DNA of 51,849 nucleotides from Coemansia sp. RSA 487. Its lineage: Eukaryota > Kickxellomycota > Kickxellomycetes > Kickxellales > Kickxellaceae. The stretch spans positions 1-51,849 of the forward strand of contig JANBRJ010000109.1 in NCBI GenBank assembly GCA_027577595.1, given 5' to 3'. Under the pieces are notes generated by a model, which saw only the letters and a list, made by a program, of their open reading frames with translations, was not told the origin of the DNA and did not search any database. Below are positions 8,345 through 19,099 of the stretch, in pieces. The position numbers and the translations under genes are program-made. How positions within the stretch are numbered: the stretch's first letter is position 1; every line of letters begins with the position of its first letter.

Positions 8345-10061
8345 CTTTTCTTTGCCGTAATATGGTTTGTTGTCGTTTTAAACCTCGTGTTTTGGTTGTG
8401 CAAATCTGGAAGTAGGTAAACAAAGTTTGATGGTAGATAAGGAAGGGAAAAAAGGGTGCTTGCCTAAAACGAAACTATTGCGATCCTGTAGAGAAGATCC
8501 CATTTTCCATAGTGGAGGAAAGGGCTAGACCGAACAGGTAGGAAACAAAGTTGTGGGATTTTCAAAATAATCAATTGTCTGTGCTCAAATATTATGCAGC
8601 TTCACTCACATGGGCTACATTGCTGCTGCCCCCGGCAGCATGATATAGATTTGTCGATCTGAGGAGGGGAGGCTGTATGTGGCTAAGAGAAAACACTATG
8701 CTTGATTAAGGCAATTTCGATGGCGCAGACAAAATAAAAGGGACAATAATTCCTGCTTGTCTTTATTCAGGCTTGTTGTGTGCGATGAGAGAAACAAACG
8801 CCAGATGCACAAAGAAAAATTGCCGCAATGCCAATCTTTCCATGTAAATTACATCCTGTATGTCACTTGATACCACGCACCTATTGCTTGCATAAAAAAC
8901 CTTGTTCCTCCTTCCCCCCACACACTCCTTTTTCCTGTGACCTCCTCGCTTGCTTACCAATCCTGGCAGGGAGCTGTTGTGCAAGAGGAGAACCCGCTTC
9001 TCCAGAATCCAAATGGATACATACTGTTTTTTATTTGGGAGAAAGGATCGATTCTATACTATGGATTCGTGTATATTCTGCTTTGTAATCATATTCAGAA
9101 ACATGATCAAAAAGGAAAGCGACAAAAACACGCAATATTCCGTATCGCTCTTGATTTTGGCATTCTAGCAACAAAGCGACAAAAAAACAACAACAATAAC
9201 AACAACAACAAGAAACCCCGACATTGGCTCCGTATCTGCCGAGCATCGGTCTTTATGGAGGCACATCGCTATCCACTTTGTGGAGCACCACCGACTATGT
9301 GGGATGCGATTGCAGTCTTTGTAAGATGTCCGCTTGTACGGAAACCATGCTTCATTCGCACAAACGATGCAAACTATGCAAACGATACAAGCAATACACG
9401 AGAAATTGAAAACGGGCATGATATGGTGAGTATGCACAGCTTACATGCACAGGTGGCCCTTTTTAAAAATAGTTCAAAATTCGATTGCAAAGAAAAGCGT
9501 TGCGAAATGCTTCCTTTGTACTGGGAAGAGGATCGACATGAACGACGCACATGCGCACACCAGCGAAAAAAAATAGCGGCATTTTCGTTGCCAAGCAAAG
9601 AAGGCTCACCAAGCTGCGATCAATGGACAAGTTCCTGTCCTACCAGAAAACTCTGCAGAGTGTGTGAACAGCCACCACCTACAAAGGAAATGATGTCTGG
9701 TCAACCCAGAAAGCATTGACTGAATGCTTGTAGCTGTCTGTTGCAAGTCCCCCGCCCGCCTCCCCTCGCCGAGCTTGTGTATATAGCATAACCTGCTTTT
9801 TTTTCTTAGCTAAGTTTCGTTTCTGCGCCTTCTTAGAAAGGCAACTCTTCCACAACAGGCTTCTTCCTTTGTAAAGACACGAGTTGGGAGGGGCATTTTC
9901 TGCTCCTCTTGCTGCTTCGCCAAATAAAACAACTGGCATGGGGTGCTTTTTCACTACTTTTTTTGCATCTCAGATTTCTTTCTTTTTTTTTCTCTTGCAA
10001 GCCTTCTATATTGTATTTGGAGCTTATAAATATAAACACACAGTAATATTATTATTCACAC
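8345..10061. other. Intergenic, 1.7 kb
   Basis: No gene that I can support. It holds an AAC/AAT triplet tract around 9185-9212 and a plus-strand open frame of 260 codons (8937-9719), rejected because it starts at GTG and shows no domain. The last part is the promoter of the 7TM gene, with TATAAATA near 10025. Confidence 0.5.
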
Positions 10062-11458
10062 ATGGTTGCAATCGATTTGGCCAAGCGGAATGTCTTGGAC
10101 TCCGAAAGCAGGGCGACTGTAAGTTCTCCCTCTACCACCACCCAAACTCACATTGAGAATATGCCCACTTGGAGTCAAGCACTAAAACTCACATCAAGAT
10201 CCCCTCTGCGTATCCGCATGTCTTATCCCCCATATTTGCATTTACACTTACACTTACACACACCATGTAGTTTCTCAGCACAATGCTAAACATCAAAGTG
10301 GATCCGGTATCCACGCCAGACAAAATAGTCATAATCGTGGGGGCGGCCATCTACGGCATAACCACGCTGATTATCGCATACGCGTGGATAAACATCAAGT
10401 ACCGGCCAATCCGCGCCAAAAACATGACATGGACAACGCTGATGCACATAGCAGGCATCCTGTGGTTCGTCGGCGACATCCCGACTAACGGGCTGGTGGA
10501 GCTCAAGGGCCCCTGGATCATATGCAAACTGTGGGTTGTCTGGTTCCGCATTCTCTTCTGCTACCTCTTTGCGGCGATGCACATGGTGCGGTTCTTTGCG
10601 CTGGACCGCGTGTTCAACCAGAACAAGCCGTTCCGCGGCATGACCAACGTCATTGCGCTGGTGATTGTGGTCATCTTCAACGTGCTCTTCTGCGTTATCA
10701 GCCAGGTCGTCTCCGACAAGCTTACGGTCTCTACCTCCAAGGACATTGCGCTGTGCAACGTTACTGTGCACTTTAGGATTGCCGCGGTTGTTGTGCAGTG
10801 GGTTCTGTGGGCTGGCGTGGCCGTTCTCATCTACCGGCTGCGCAACATCCAGTCGAGCTTCAACGAGTTCTACGAGTCGCTTGCCATCTTCACTGTCGCC
10901 ATCATCATCCTGATCGAGTCCTCGGTCACGCTCCTTGGCTTCGAGTACTATCCGCTGATGATGCGGCACCGGCTGGAGAAGACGCTGATGGACTGTCTGG
11001 GCGCAAACATCATGGTGTGGCTCATCATTGGCCAGCCCGTCTTCATGTGCATGTTCAACCGCCGCCGCTACGAGACGCAGTGGCTCGAGAAGCTGACCAG
11101 GGACGGCCGCAAGGCTGCGTACGAAGTGTCTTCTGGCCAGGGCGGCACCACCGCATACGTCAAGATGGGCGAGCGCGACGCGTCGATGCTGCAGAGCTCG
11201 CACATCAACTTTGGAAGCTCCGAAGCCATCCACACCCTCAACATAGGGTCCACTGGCCAGGACTACTATGACGTCGCGGCAATGAACCCCGAAGGCAACA
11301 CACTGACAAGCCCCGAGGCTGCAGCATACTCTGCTCACGACGGCATCCCGCTTGCCTTGCGCAACAACCTGCAAATACGCCGCCCTGTTCTCAACACACC
11401 AACCATGTTCAATGTCGGTTTCCTGGATGGTTCTACTGACGAACGGAGGATCATTTGA
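10062..11458 (+). CDS. Seven-transmembrane GPCR-like protein, paralogue 1, two exons
   Basis: The main exon (10271-11458) encodes about seven hydrophobic segments. It shares these motifs with paralogue 2 at 22.6-23.9 kb: PIRAKN, LWFVGDIPTNG, ALDRVFNQNKP and RLRNIQSSFNEFYESL. The C-terminal tail of about 120 residues is hydrophilic. A GTAAGT donor at 10119 and a TAG acceptor ending at 10270 join a 19-codon exon (10062-10118, MVAIDLAKRNVLDSESRAT) in phase 0. This adds FLST before MLNIKVDPV, which aligns with YLEKYLDMHIDPV of paralogue 2 and supports splicing. The product is 414 residues. TATAAATA lies only about 38 nt before the exon-1 ATG, so translation from 10283 cannot be excluded. The layout resembles fungal GPCRs, but the family is not one I can name; no RGS domain is present. 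Confidence 0.75.
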
Positions 11459-12244
11459 TTCTTTCTGCGCAAAATGTTTTGTGTTTGGAGGCACGGGAGG
11501 GGGTGGGTGATGGTGGTGCCAAAGTGGCCTATAGCTCAGCACCCTCCTACTATTCCCTCCCCACCACCACAGCTCTAACCACCCTATCCTCTCTCCCGCT
11601 TGTGTTTTTATAGCCCTCTCTTTTACCTTCTAATTTCCCTTTTTTTCTCCCTTGTCGTCGTCGTCGTCGTCGTCGTCGTCGTCCTGCTACTTTTGTGTGT
11701 GCAGTTGATGTTTCCCCCCTCTTTTTGCGTTCAAAATCTCCTTTTTTGCCTCTCGGTTTGCCCTTTGTGTCTGCACCACATATATTATATATTACCTAGT
11801 CTTTTCTATAGAATTATAATACCTTTTAAATTTATCACTTATCAACTAAAATTTTCAGCTTTCATAAAAAGCGCCATATCAAGCCAGATATACTTGCGGT
11901 AATCGATTAGCACAGATCAACAACATTTTTTTATAAAGTCTGTTTGTCTTTCCTCCCCTCTTTTATGTATAAAGAAGCTTGGGGACTGGGAGGGGAGGAC
12001 TTTTTCGCATTTCTCATCTACCTGCAATTTCTTTTTCTTTTTCTTTTTCTACTCTTCTTTCGGTCTGACTTGTGAATCTCGGGGGTATTTTTTTTTTGAT
12101 TATTTCACATTGCATTCATAAAAAAGAAAGAATCGGCTAGAGTCCCAATTCAACTCCCTTCCCCCCACAAAACGGATCTTTGCAAATTCAACATCAAAGA
12201 AAGAAAGAAAGAAAAGCTTTTCTTTTCTTATTTAACAAAATAAA
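11459..12244. other. Intergenic with pyrimidine-rich eIF3h leader
   Basis: About 0.8 kb of CT-rich sequence on the plus strand, with a GTC microsatellite and a pyrimidine tract up to the eIF3h start. I see no gene. Confidence 0.55.
11654..11683. repeat. (GTC)10 microsatellite
   Basis: Ten perfect GTC units in the intergenic region between the 7TM gene and eIF3h. Confidence 0.95.
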
Positions 12245-13549
12245 ATGAGCGCCGAATCCCTCAGCCCCGTCGGAGGAGGAGGACCCCTAGGTTCATCCAA
12301 GCCAATGACAGCTTTGCTCAATGATGGGAGCGAATTGTCATCGTTCGATATGAGCACTGTGCCCAAGAAGCTTCTTCCAGTACTTGACCTCGAACGGGTG
12401 TCGCACGTAAGCACGGTGAAGGTAGATGCACTGGCAATGTTAAAGATAGTCAAGCATTCGCGTGAATACTACCCGACGTCGGTGAACGGACAGCTGCTGG
12501 GGATGGAAATTAACGGAGTTCTCGAGGTCACTAATGCGTTCCCCGTGCCCACGCAGCCTGGGTCCGAGGAGGATATGACGAACTATCAGGTCGAGATGAT
12601 CCAGTGTCTCCGCGAAGTCAACGTTGACAGCAGCTCGGTCGGTTGGTACCAGTCGACCCGCTTGGGCGACTTCATGCAGCAGCCTCTCCTGGACGTTCAG
12701 GCAAGCTACCAGGCGTCCCCCAACAACCCGTCGGTCGTTCTTATCCACGACACAGCCAAGTCCGAGCAATCGGGCAACCTGTCGCTCAGGGCGTTCCGTC
12801 TATCTCCAGTGTACTTGGAGCTTGCCAAGGCCGGCAAGTTCACGACCAAGGAAATGGCTGCCAAAGGGCTGACGTACGCCAATGTGCTGGAGGAGCTGCC
12901 AGTGCAAATCGAAACGTCGTCGCTGGCATCGGTGCTCCTCAACGAGCTGCAGTGGCCTGCCGCATGCGGCGAACAGGAGCTCCTGGAGAGCTTGCAGCGG
13001 CCGTCATCCTTCAACACCAAGCTGCGTGCACGTCGTATGGCGGACCGCTCGGCTGTGGCTGACGATACCGAGGCGGATTCGCTGGACGACGGGCTCTCGG
13101 GACTGATCCCCGTGCGTCCCACCGCGTACCTGACGCCCCGCCCCATGTGCACGAACGCCCTGGATCTGAACCAAGGGCTCAATGGCGCCGGGTCCCTGAT
13201 GCGTCAGCTCGAGGCTGTCGGTGAGCTAATCGACGACCATATTCACGACGCAAACCAGTGGATGTACTGGAAACGTGGCGAGGCCAAGGAAATTAACCGC
13301 AGGCAGCAGTACGCTCAGCGCAAGGCTGTGGCAAACGCTGCACGCGTTGCGCGCGGAGAGCCCGCGGAGCCAGAACCCACCGAAGCAGACCTTGACAGGA
13401 TGTTCAGAGTCCTTCCCGAGCCCTCGCGCCTCGATTCGCTCCTCAATACCGGCAACCTTAACCTCTTGACAAAGGGCATCGCGCAGTCGCGCGGCCCGGC
13501 AATCGCAAAGATGTTTATGGCCCAGGGGCTCCACGAGGCCAGCACCTGA
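12245..13549 (+). CDS. Translation initiation factor eIF3 subunit h
   Basis: 434 residues with an MPN domain at about 55-200: VKVDALAMLKIVKHSREY, VNGQLLGMEINGVLEVTNAFP, NVDSSSVGWYQSTRLGDF, VVLIHD, LSLRAFRLSP. These blocks follow eIF3h rather than the catalytic Rpn11/Csn5 branch, so no protease activity is expected. The C-terminal half ends with LLNTGNLNLLTKGIAQSRGP and FMAQGLHEAST, like the family tail. It works in the eIF3 complex in the cytosol during mRNA recruitment to the 40S subunit. No intron is needed. The start follows a long pyrimidine/purine-tract leader. Loss of this subunit in Saccharomyces but not in many other fungi fits a non-Saccharomyces host. Confidence 0.92.
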   Translation: MSAESLSPVGGGGPLGSSKPMTALLNDGSELSSFDMSTVPKKLLPVLDLERVSHVSTVKVDALAMLKIVKHSREYYPTSVNGQLLGMEINGVLEVTNAFPVPTQPGSEEDMTNYQVEMIQCLREVNVDSSSVGWYQSTRLGDFMQQPLLDVQASYQASPNNPSVVLIHDTAKSEQSGNLSLRAFRLSPVYLELAKAGKFTTKEMAAKGLTYANVLEELPVQIETSSLASVLLNELQWPAACGEQELLESLQRPSSFNTKLRARRMADRSAVADDTEADSLDDGLSGLIPVRPTAYLTPRPMCTNALDLNQGLNGAGSLMRQLEAVGELIDDHIHDANQWMYWKRGEAKEINRRQQYAQRKAVANAARVARGEPAEPEPTEADLDRMFRVLPEPSRLDSLLNTGNLNLLTKGIAQSRGPAIAKMFMAQGLHEAST

Positions 13550-13871
13550 GCCCGTTAAAGTTTATCATAAAAATTGCCCTCTTTTTCGCCTCCTGTGAGC
13601 TAGCTTTCTTATTATTTTCTTTTTAGCTTTCATATCGTTAGATCATGAATGAATACAAGTTGCTACTGGATCCCCCCACCACTACCACCACCACTCCACT
13701 TCGCCAGAACCACAAGATCTTTTGATAAAGGCAAGGCAAAACCGACTTTCATATTTCTTTTTAAAGTAAAAGAAAAACAACGACCTCTCTCTCTCTTCGC
13801 TTAGATCGAGAACACCCAAGCGAAAAAAAAACTATATATGACTAAAAGTAAAAAAGGCCTTTTTTTATTCT
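13550..13871. other. Short convergent intergenic region
   Basis: About 320 bp between the convergent 3' ends of eIF3h and uL6. I see nothing beyond A/T-rich 3' UTR sequence. Confidence 0.5.
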
Positions 13872-14438
13872 TTACTCCTGCTCAATAACGCCCCTGTGCG
13901 AGATGTAGACACCGTCAAGGAACTTACGGATATCCTTGTTGCGGACGCGGGTGGCCTGCTGGATCGAGGCAGCAGACTGGGAAACATCATCGATATCGTT
14001 ACCGGTAAGCACAAGCTCTTCCTTGCGGGTCTTTGACTGCACGATGGTGACACCCTCCTTGAGCTGCACCTTGCGGACAAACTTCTCGCCCAAAAAGTTG
14101 CGCACCTCAACGGCGTTATCCTCGTTGAGAATGGTGACGTTGATGGGGAAATGAGCGTGCACGCATGCAACACGGTACTCGAAGCCCTTGGTGACGCCGT
14201 TGATCAGATTGGTGATGTGCGAGCACACCGTGCGGATGCACGCAATGTGCTTGCGCCCGCCCTGCCATACAACAACGCGGATCTGGTCCTTCCTGGGGCG
14301 CTGCAGGTCCACTTGGATGTGGCGCAGATCGCGGCTCAGCGTACCACGCGGTCCGGTCACGCGGATCTGGCGTGCCTTGATCTGGACATCCACACCGGTG
14401 GGGATGTTGACAATGTCGTCCTTATAAATGTGCTTCAT
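13872..14438 (-). CDS. 60S ribosomal protein uL6 (RPL9)
   Basis: 188 residues from the ATG at 14438: MKHIYKDD, VTGPRGTLSRDLRHI, GGRKHIACIRTV, GVTKGFEYRVACVHAHFPIN, VRNFLGEKFVRKV, then TGNDIDDVSQSAA and NKDIRKFLDGVYISH. It matches eukaryotic L9 throughout. The frame stays open for seven more codons (MPRSAKK), but the family starts at MKxI. The sequence CCTCGCAG just upstream looks like a splice acceptor, so those codons are probably leader next to a 5' UTR intron. The product is a structural part of the large subunit near the P-stalk base. Coding is GC-rich at third positions, as expected for a highly expressed gene. Confidence 0.95.
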   Translation of the reverse strand: MKHIYKDDIVNIPTGVDVQIKARQIRVTGPRGTLSRDLRHIQVDLQRPRKDQIRVVVWQGGRKHIACIRTVCSHITNLINGVTKGFEYRVACVHAHFPINVTILNEDNAVEVRNFLGEKFVRKVQLKEGVTIVQSKTRKEELVLTGNDIDDVSQSAASIQQATRVRNKDIRKFLDGVYISHRGVIEQE

Positions 14439-15337
14439 CTTTTTAGCGCTGCGAGGCAAAAAGTTGTACCTATACGTTTGTGAAGGGTCGTTGGAAGAAG
14501 GTAGGGTTGGTTACACCAGGGTATTAGCTTTTCATGTATTTTTGTTTTGTTCAAGAGAGGGGACCGGCCCCCTCATGATATTTGCTTCCGCAGAATTTTA
14601 CTTGGCTTGCTCTCTGAGCATGCAATATAGTAAGCTGGGTAGGTGGTTTGCTTCTGCTCTTTGCTTAAATTCCAGCTGTGCTGGCAGGCGCGGGGGCGCA
14701 AACACTTTCCCAAACCCACAGAGATTTATAAGAGGGGGTAAAAACATCGCCAAGCGCATAGATTTGAAATTAACGTCATTCGGATGGTTCTGCTGAAATT
14801 AAAGTCAAATGTCCTCTCGTCCAATCTAGCGCCAGAAGGGACGCAAAAAAGTCAAAAACGGATACTACGCATCCATTCAAGAACAAGCGCCCGGACTTTT
14901 GTTACGCATCCATCAACACTCGTCTGCGCATCCATCGTTTGTGTGTCCCCTCTTTTTTTTTTGCTGTATGCTCCCGTTTTCTCTGCTAGTAGATTCGAGT
15001 CTATTCATATACGCCCGCGTATCTCCCCTCCTCTCTATCAATGGATTCGGAATCTGTATATACACACCTGAATAATATAAACCAAGCAACTGATGAGGGA
15101 AGTGGGGGGAAAAAGGCTGTTACCACTTTTGTTGTTTGCCTTTGTTTCCTTTTGGTTGATTTCGAAAAAGTGCACTTTTTCTCTATATGGTGAAGAAAAT
15201 TAGATTTTTTAGCCACAAGCCAATCACAACAATCTCACGTGCTTTAATATCTCTTTTACCTGTTGTTTCAGCATGATAACGTTTTTTCCAGCTCTTTCTC
15301 TTCTAATTTATATTTTTCTCTCCCAGCCATAATTAGA
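14439..15337. other. Divergent promoter region of uL6 and the complex I subunit
   Basis: About 0.9 kb. A TATAAA on the minus strand lies at 14724-14729, 290 nt before the uL6 ATG, a distance that leaves room for a leader intron ending near 14449. Poly-T and CTTT tracts precede the plus-strand gene. I see no other gene. Confidence 0.5.
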
Positions 15338-15897
15338 ATGTTTCGTAGATTCACCAGCTTGTCAACACGCGCATCGGCCCTAGCGAACAGACGCGTTGTA
15401 CGCGGCGGACACGGAGAGCCTGAATTCAACGAGCCTGGAGGCTATCTTTTCGGACGCAGGGTAAATAAATCAACACTACCAATTGAACAAGATGCCGAGG
15501 TGGGGAGGGGAGAATAGTACCTTTTTAAACTGAATCACACTTGCTAATTGCGAACGCAAGAGATACTTTTAAAGCTTGTAGCCCGGAGAAAAATACGAGA
15601 GAGAAGGATGGGAGTTTATTTGGTATGGCGGGCTTGGCGTTTCGGCGGTACTGATAGCGCTTGGGCATTGGTACAAGCCTGATACAAGGTAAGTTTACTG
15701 TTTCATAAAGCATATTGATATTTCGATGACACTGGGAAAGAGTAGTATTAATTTCTTTTTTGCAAATGCATGACAACGGTGATTCTGGGGAGGGGGTTCT
15801 GTATAGGATTCGTACGTGGGCAAGAGAGGAGGCTATTAGACAGATGCGCGAGGAGGGCGATATCCTCGATTACAAACACACCGAATACAAGGCATAA
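15338..15897 (+). CDS. Mitochondrial complex I ESSS subunit (NDUFB11 family), three exons
   Basis: Exon 1 (15338-15460) encodes MFRRFTSLSTRASALANRR, a mitochondrial presequence, and GGHGEPEFNEPGGYLFGRR. Donor GTAAAT (15461) and acceptor TTGTAG lead to exon 2 (15582-15688), PGEKYEREGWEFIWYGGLG, one membrane segment and WYKPDT. Donor GTAAGT (15689) and acceptor GTATAG lead to exon 3 (15807-15897), IRTWAREEAIRQMREEGDILDY, then TAA. All phases agree and the product is 106 residues. The chain FNEPxGxLFG, PGEKxxxExWE, YKPDTxIxTWAREEA is that of the ESSS accessory subunit of NADH:ubiquinone oxidoreductase. Its presence means the host has a rotenone-type complex I, unlike Saccharomyces. CTAAT at 15544 is a fitting branch site. 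No single open frame shows more than the first third of the gene. Confidence 0.88.
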
Positions 15898-16381
15898 TGC
15901 TCCAAAGCCTGCGATAACTTTCTTTTCCAGGATTTCTTGGTATTGGATAAACACCAAAATTGTATAACCAGTTTTCTTTGACACATGTGATATAACAGGA
16001 TCTTATTGCGGAAAGGTGCTATATTTCGTTCATAGATGCATATAGATAAAAGAGTGGGATGATGTCTATTGTTGGCCATTGTCTCTGTGCTTGCAGTTGG
16101 AGTAGGGGCAGTTATCACACCACACTCGATCTCTTCACATTAGTGAATGCGCTTTGTCCTTTTTGACAAGAGAAGATAAAGAAGCCAAAAAAGCAGATGG
16201 GGCCTTCTTTTCATTTATAAACGAGCCTGGATTGCACTCAATCGATTCCAAAAAGCGTCTTCTTTTATTTGTCCATGTCATTACATTCTGATCGTTCTGG
16301 TTCTTTCTTTTCCCCTCTCGTTTACTTTGTTTTTATATTTTGTAAGAAAAGCAAGCGAGCAAGCACTTTATTTAATTAAAC
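15898..16381. other. Intergenic, promoter of the Ato transporter
   Basis: About 480 bp. TATAAA at 16216-16221 lies about 165 nt before the next ATG. I see no gene. Confidence 0.5.
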
Positions 16382-16423
16382 ATGGATAACGGCACAGAGA
16401 ACGCGGCTACGGGTAGCCAAAGC

Positions 16424-16454
<31 letters not shown>

Positions 16455-17278
16455 GCAACAGCAACAGCAACAGAAACACACCGGGGAGTCCACGCAGACA
16501 AATGGCGAACGAAAAGGCGTACGCACCACAGAATCATGAGGGACAGCAACCATTGGGATACAATTACAACAACCCGTATCCATTCGGAGCACCACCTATG
16601 GCGCCTCAAGAGTTACAGCTAATTGCACCGCCTCCGCAGTTCCGGCGGTTCGGCAATGCAGCAGCTTTGGGTCTGATAACGTTTGGGATCTGCACGGTCC
16701 AGGAGAGCATGATGCAAGCAGGGATGTCGGTCGGATACGGACACGGGTACGGGTCGATGACAGCTCAATCAATTGCAGTAGCAGGGATCGCACAGCTGCT
16801 GGCCGGTCTGTGGCAGATTGCCAACGGGGACACATTCGAGGGCGCCGCATTCACGTCGTTTGGAGCATCGTGGCTGGCCAAAGGACTAGCAGAAGTCCCT
16901 GGCATTGGCGTCATCGCGTATCAGGAAAACGAGTCCCCCGATTTGGTCCGCAAACAGAAGGGAATCGTCGCTCTGACGTGGTCGATCTGGGTCTTTATTC
17001 TGCTGGCAGGCAACGTCAAGTCGCATGTGGCCAACATTGTTCTGTTCGGGACCCTCAATCTGGAGCTCCATTTCTCGTGCGCAGGCACATGGCTTGGCCA
17101 CGAGCGTCTCACAAAGGCTGGCGGCTGGTTCGGCTTCTTTTGCGGTCTCTCGGCCATGTACAACGCCGCTGTCATTCTTCTCAACGAGGAGAATTTTTGG
17201 TTCAACTTGCCCGTAGGCAACTGGTACACACCCACGCCCATCGAGGACGAAGAGGCAGGAGGCATCTACGAACCCTAA
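16382..17278 (+). CDS. Acetate transporter of the GPR1/FUN34/YaaH (Ato/Ady2) family
   Basis: 298 residues. The N-terminal about 85 are hydrophilic and include a run of ten Asn followed by Ser-Asn repeats, then six membrane segments. The family start NPAPLGL is seen here as GNAAALGLITFGICT. Further family features are IAVAGIAQLLAGLWQIANGDTFEG, FTSFGASW, and the C-terminal YNAAVILLNEENFWFNLPVGNW. In yeast, Ato proteins import acetate or export ammonium at the plasma membrane. The first motif lacks the usual Pro residues, so transport specificity may differ. The ATG at 16382 is the first in frame after an A-rich leader. It is convergent with uL4. Confidence 0.9.
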
Positions 17279-17476
17279 TGCCCTCCTCCTACCAAAAACA
17301 AAGCATCAATATTTAATTTCCTATTGTCAATACAACCCCCCCACTTTCGTGCATCACACAAAAGCAACTTTAAATAAAACCTCTCTCAGTTTATGCCACT
17401 AACTCTTAAAAAAAAGCTTAGACTACCCAAAGAGAAATATAAAAGAAGACGCTTGGCGCACCTACGCAACAGGCTT

Positions 17477-18838
17477 TTAGTCGGCCTTGAGGATCTCAAG
17501 GAACTTGTCGGAAGCAGACTTCTTGTGGACCTTCTTTGTGGTCCTCTTGTTCTTTCCGAGGAGCTCTGCGCGGCGCAGGACCTGGGCGTACGGGTTGAGG
17601 CGGACGAGGACCTGGGTGTTGCGCAGAGGGTTCTTCTTCTGCGTGAACGGACGCTTGGTGAAGCGGGAGCCGGCAGGCTTGACGACAGCCTGGATCTCGT
17701 CGGACGCAATAAGGCGGCTGACATCGGGGTTGCTGATGACGGCCGAGGGTAGCGTGTAGCCCTTCTTCTGCTCCGAAGCCTCGGTCTGGGTACCGAAGAC
17801 CTTGTTGAGGGCCTCGAAGGCCGGCTGCGTCCAGATGACGAAGCGACCCAGGTGACCACCAGGAGCAAGCTGCAGGAGGTTGAGGCGGGTGACGTCAACG
17901 AGCTCGACACCTGGCAAGTTACGGAACGCACGGGTGATACCGTTGTCCTGGGCGTAGACAACCAGGGGTCCACGGCGCTGGCGGTGGCGGCGGTTGCGCA
18001 TCTTACCGCGACCGGCACGAATGGAGCGGGTGTTGCTGACCTTTGCAACATCGGCGTACGCCTTGAGCGCCTTGAGCGCACCCACAGCATCCTTGGTCTT
18101 GCTGATCGACTCGACCTCGGCGCTGACAACAAGCGGAACCTCGCTGATCTTGGTGATCCTGTGTCCGCGACCCGAAACAAGGGCGCTGACACCCGTGGCA
18201 GCAACAGCCGACGCAGTAGCGTAGCGCTTCTGGTTGGTGTTGGTGCGGATATGCCACTTGCGCCAAACCTTGTTGGGCGCAAACATGCGACCGCCGCGGG
18301 TCATGTTACCGAAGGCGGCCTGGCCAGCACGGTGGGTTCCCGAACCGTTGACACGAGGGATACGCGCGACAGCGCGACCGGTTCCCCAGGACTCGGCAGA
18401 GGTCTCCTCACCGGCCTGCTGCTTCACTGCGTACGGCTGACGGTGGTTCTTGGCCATGTTCTTGTGCACGAACTGCACAAGATCAGGGCGGATGGGTGCC
18501 GTGAAAACCGACGGCAGGGGGACGGTCGCGTCAAGCTTGGTGCCATTAAGGCCGTAGACAGAAACAACGGGACGAGCAGCCTATTTTAATAATGTTCGCA
18601 AATGCTGTCAATTAGTATTACCGAATTTTAGAAACCAATGTTCAAATCTGCAATTTGCTCTTTTTCGATTTTGTCGCATCTGTCGAACATATATCATACT
18701 CAGACAGAATCGGCATCATTTTCAATGGATACGCACCATTTCGATTCAACTAGGGTATTTTGATGATGGATACGGGGGGGAAAAGTCCAACAAGTAAAAA
18801 TGTAGAGCAAAAGAGAGAGTGAATCTTACTCTTTCCAT
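17477..18838 (-). CDS. 60S ribosomal protein uL4 (RPL4), two exons
   Basis: Exon 2 (18580-17477) runs from [20 protein letters not shown] through [62 protein letters not shown] and [14 protein letters not shown] to a C-terminus FLEILKAD. The conserved N-terminus has no in-frame ATG. A TAG acceptor stands at 18581, TACTAAT is a near-perfect branch site 25-30 nt before it, and GTAAGA is the donor at 18829. These join a 9-nt exon (18838-18830, ATG-GAA-AGA), giving [13 protein letters not shown], close to animal MACARPLISVY. The product is 370 residues and the intron 249 nt. The protein lines the ribosomal exit tunnel. It shares a short divergent promoter with PRP19. Confidence 0.9.
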
Positions 18839-19099
18839 CGCTTTTTCCTCCAGCTTAAACGTCGTGTGTGTGGGTTGGTTGTGTATTAGTTTTTTTCCTT
18901 TGAAAAAAAATTGACAGATCAAAATCAGAATTAATCAGCTAGAAACGGTCAGAGCTCTTTGTGTACGCGTTGGATATAAGTGTCAAAAGAACAGCTGCTT
19001 TTTGTTCTGCTTTCCTTTTCTCTTTGTTCTAAATCATTTTAAATTTTATGTACAGATCGGCCATAAACCGATTACGAACAAGAAAAAAGAGGAAGAAAC
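18839..19099. promoter_or_regulatory. Bidirectional promoter of uL4 and PRP19
   Basis: Only 261 nt separate the two start codons, which face away from each other. GATATAAG at 18973 lies 127 nt before the PRP19 ATG. The pair may be co-regulated (inference). Confidence 0.55.

Noticed and set aside
8937-9719. 260-codon plus-strand open frame, with a 154-codon ATG version from 9255
   Set aside because: The full frame starts at GTG, the front part is AT-rich and includes an Asn triplet tract, and no domain is visible. The Cys-rich later part is mildly protein-like, but nothing supports expression.
10286-11542. 418-codon minus-strand frame over the 7TM gene
   Set aside because: Antisense shadow of a GC-biased coding region; composition (His, Val, Asp repeats) is typical of such shadows.
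17852-18589. 245-codon plus-strand frame over uL4
   Set aside because: Antisense to a certain ribosomal protein gene with strong codon bias.
18581-18829. C/D box snoRNA in the uL4 intron
   Set aside because: ATGATG and CTGA-like words occur, but their spacing and the lack of a closing stem do not fit a snoRNA.
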